NCBI GenBank assembly: GCA_035315125.1
Contig: DATFYI010000025.1
Location: 1-7,368 of the forward strand
Origin: DATFYI01 sp035315125
GTDB taxonomy: Bacteria; Chloroflexota; Anaerolineae; Anaerolineales; Anaerolineaceae
Reading direction: 5' to 3'
DNA: 7,368 bases
Of the stretch, positions 5,995 to 7,368 are shown in pieces. Within the stretch, counting starts at the first letter, position 1, and every line of letters starts with the position of its first letter. Both the position numbers and the translations under genes were made by a program. A model generated the notes under the pieces. The model had not been told where the DNA came from. It was given only the letters and a program-made list of their open reading frames with translations, and made no database searches.

Positions 5995-5999
5995 GAGGA
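5995..5999 (+). promoter_or_regulatory. Ribosome binding site deciding the permease start
   Basis: GAGGA lies four bases before the ATG at 6004. The in-frame TTG at 5983 has no purine-rich site upstream (GACGACATTATT), so ATG 6004 is preferred even though the spacing is on the short side. Confidence 0.6.
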
Positions 6000-6003
6000 C
6001 ACC

Positions 6004-6771
6004 ATGTACCATTTTGATTGGGTAATCTTTTTTCATTATTTATGGCCAGTATCCGCCTTTCAAGACCCCCTCATTCGCAACGGTTTAATTACCACAATTG
6101 TAGTCAGTATCGTAGCGCAGGCCATGGGTGTTATCTTTGGGCTTTTTGCCGCACTTGGTAAGATGTCTAAAGCGCCCGTCGCTCATTGGCTGGCAGAAGC
6201 GTACATCTGGTATTTTCGGGGCACACCCTTGTTGGTGCAAATGTCGCTTTTATTTTTCGGGTTTGGCGTCATTCATCTGTATGATTTTCCGGATATTCAT
6301 ATCGGTCTAATTACAATCACGGGCGCAATCCAGGCCGGCACATTGGCCCTAGGGATCAATGAAGGCGCCTACATGGCCGAAATCGTGCGCGCCGGTATTG
6401 AGTCAATTGATGTTGGTCAAATGGAGGCCGCCAAATCGCTGGGGATGACCTACGGCCTGGCCATGCGGCGGATTGTCTTACCCCAGGCGGCGAAAGTGAT
6501 CATTCCTCCACTTGGAAATGAATTCAATAACATGATGAAAACTACCTCCCTGATGGAAGTGATTTCAGCAAGCGAGCTATTTTTCGCTTTCAACGAGATC
6601 AATGCCCGGCTTTTCAAACCCTTTGAGCTTTTTATCGTCTGTTCAATCTATTATTTGGTATTGACAACCGTCTGGTCGATCATTCAGGCCAGGATCGAGT
6701 CCGGTTTGGGAGAACGAAAGGCGATGGAGAAAAACCCAGGCATGCTCTCACGTTTATTTGCTGCGAGATGA
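6004..6771 (+). CDS. Polar amino acid ABC transporter permease (His/Glu/Gln/Arg/opine type)
   Basis: This 255-residue inner-membrane protein is the channel-forming subunit of the amino acid importer. Hydrophobic helices are visible near residues 27-51, 76-92 and 100-118, and towards the C-terminus near 212-235, after the conserved ATPase-coupling loop. The signature run RGTPLLVQ (72-79) and the block GAYMAEIVRAGIESIDVGQM leading into the EAA motif (EAAKSLG at 141-147, then RIVLPQAAKVIIPPLGNEF) identify the HisM/GlnP-type family. Only one permease gene is seen, so it most likely works as a homodimer; the typical paired second permease is absent from this window. Starting at TTG 5983 would add seven residues without a ribosome binding site. 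The stop overlaps the ATPase start as ATGA (6768-6771), so the two are translationally coupled. It is separated from the binding-protein gene by about 160 bases containing two stem-loops. Confidence 0.93.
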   Translation: MYHFDWVIFFHYLWPVSAFQDPLIRNGLITTIVVSIVAQAMGVIFGLFAALGKMSKAPVAHWLAEAYIWYFRGTPLLVQMSLLFFGFGVIHLYDFPDIHIGLITITGAIQAGTLALGINEGAYMAEIVRAGIESIDVGQMEAAKSLGMTYGLAMRRIVLPQAAKVIIPPLGNEFNNMMKTTSLMEVISASELFFAFNEINARLFKPFELFIVCSIYYLVLTTVWSIIQARIESGLGERKAMEKNPGMLSRLFAAR

Positions 6772-7368
6772 GTGTAACTATGTCAACTACCTTTCAACCA
6801 AATTCTAACAACAATCAAACGGTCATCGTCAAAGCCGAGAGAATTAATAAAAGCTTTGGCAGGCTGCATGTTCTTAAAGACATTGACCTGACTGTTAAGA
6901 AAAACGAAGTTGTGGTGGTGATCGGCCCATCCGGATCAGGAAAGAGTACTTTGCTGCGCTGTATCAATCACCTGGAGAAAATCAACAGCGGGCATATCAT
7001 TGTGAACGGTCGAATGATTGGCTATTACGAAAGAAATGGCCGGTTAGTGGAAGAGTCAGAGCGGAATATTGCTCGCCAAAGGGCTGAAATCGGTATGGTT
7101 TTCCAGCGCTTCAACCTATTTCCTCACCTGACCGTGTTTCAAAATATTATTGAAGCGCCAATGAATGTCCGCAGGTCCGATCGATCTGCGGCTGAAGCAG
7201 ATGCAATGCGGCTGTTAGAACGGGTAGGTTTGGCGGATAAACGGGATAATTTCCCATCCCAGCTTTCCGGCGGGCAGCAGCAACGGGTGGCCATCGCACG
7301 CGCCCTGGCAATGAAACCCAACCTGATGTTGTTTGATGAGCCAACCTCGGCTCTGGATCCGGAAATGA
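6768..7368 (+). CDS. Polar amino acid ABC transporter ATP-binding protein (3' end cut by window)
   Basis: This is the ATPase subunit of the importer, of the GlnQ/HisP type, cytoplasmic. The frame stays open to the window edge, giving 200 complete codons of an expected 255-265. In order are Walker A GPSGSGKST (53-61), the Q-loop in GMVFQRFNLFPHLTV, the signature LSGGQQQR (166-173), Walker B LMLFDE with catalytic Glu191, and the D-loop SALD (194-197). The H-loop histidine lies beyond the edge. An insertion of about ten residues (IGYYERNGRLVEES) before the Q-loop is a common variant in bacterial amino acid ATPases. The ATG at 6768 overlaps the permease stop as ATGA; the in-frame ATG at 6780 would remove four residues, and neither has a strong Shine-Dalgarno. 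Truncation is due to the window, not a mutation. Confidence 0.92.
   Translation, partial: MSVTMSTTFQPNSNNNQTVIVKAERINKSFGRLHVLKDIDLTVKKNEVVVVIGPSGSGKSTLLRCINHLEKINSGHIIVNGRMIGYYERNGRLVEESERNIARQRAEIGMVFQRFNLFPHLTVFQNIIEAPMNVRRSDRSAAEADAMRLLERVGLADKRDNFPSQLSGGQQQRVAIARALAMKPNLMLFDEPTSALDPEM

Noticed and set aside
7139..7344. Two - strand frames inside the ATPase gene
   Set aside because: They oppose the conserved region from the Q-loop to Walker B and show no motifs.
7320..7368. Truncated ATPase pseudogene
   Set aside because: The frame is open at the last base; the cut is the window edge, not a premature stop.

Overview
This window looks like a bacterial chromosome fragment of roughly balanced GC content. 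All confident genes lie on the + strand. The best lineage guess is Chloroflexota (Anaerolineae-like). The main clue is the substrate-binding lipoprotein, whose lipobox Cys is followed by a long Ala/Pro/Thr linker of a kind common in that phylum. This assignment is inference, because no rRNA or marker gene is present.

Left module (1-3768): a large FtsX/MacB-type ABC permease with two extracytoplasmic domains (12-2600) overlaps by 20 bases a membrane-anchored AttH/CrtC-type two-domain lipocalin-like protein (2581-3768). The Shine-Dalgarno for the second gene lies inside the last codons of the first, so the two are translationally coupled and probably work together on a lipid or other hydrophobic molecule at the cell surface. 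The first 15 bases are compatible with the tail of an upstream gene, plausibly the partner ATPase.

Middle (3842-4552): a glycoside hydrolase family 25 (lysozyme-type muramidase) protein with its own ribosome binding site and no visible signal peptide.

Right module (about 4568-7368): a polar amino acid ABC importer in the order substrate-binding lipoprotein, permease, ATPase. The ATPase runs off the window end just after Walker B. The module is preceded by a near-consensus promoter (TTGAAT, 17-base spacer, TATAAT) and an unusually elaborate leader of about 190 bases. The leader carries an 8-codon ORF with the best Shine-Dalgarno in the window, a 27-codon ORF overlapping it by ATGA, a local hairpin and a 7-bp long-range closing helix. 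A perfect 12-bp GC-rich stem-loop follows the binding-protein gene, probably lowering permease/ATPase expression relative to the binding protein.

The proteins belong to recognisable families. The part least explained by known features is the leader of the amino acid transporter. No CRISPR, tRNA, rRNA, insertion sequence, phage or defence module was seen.
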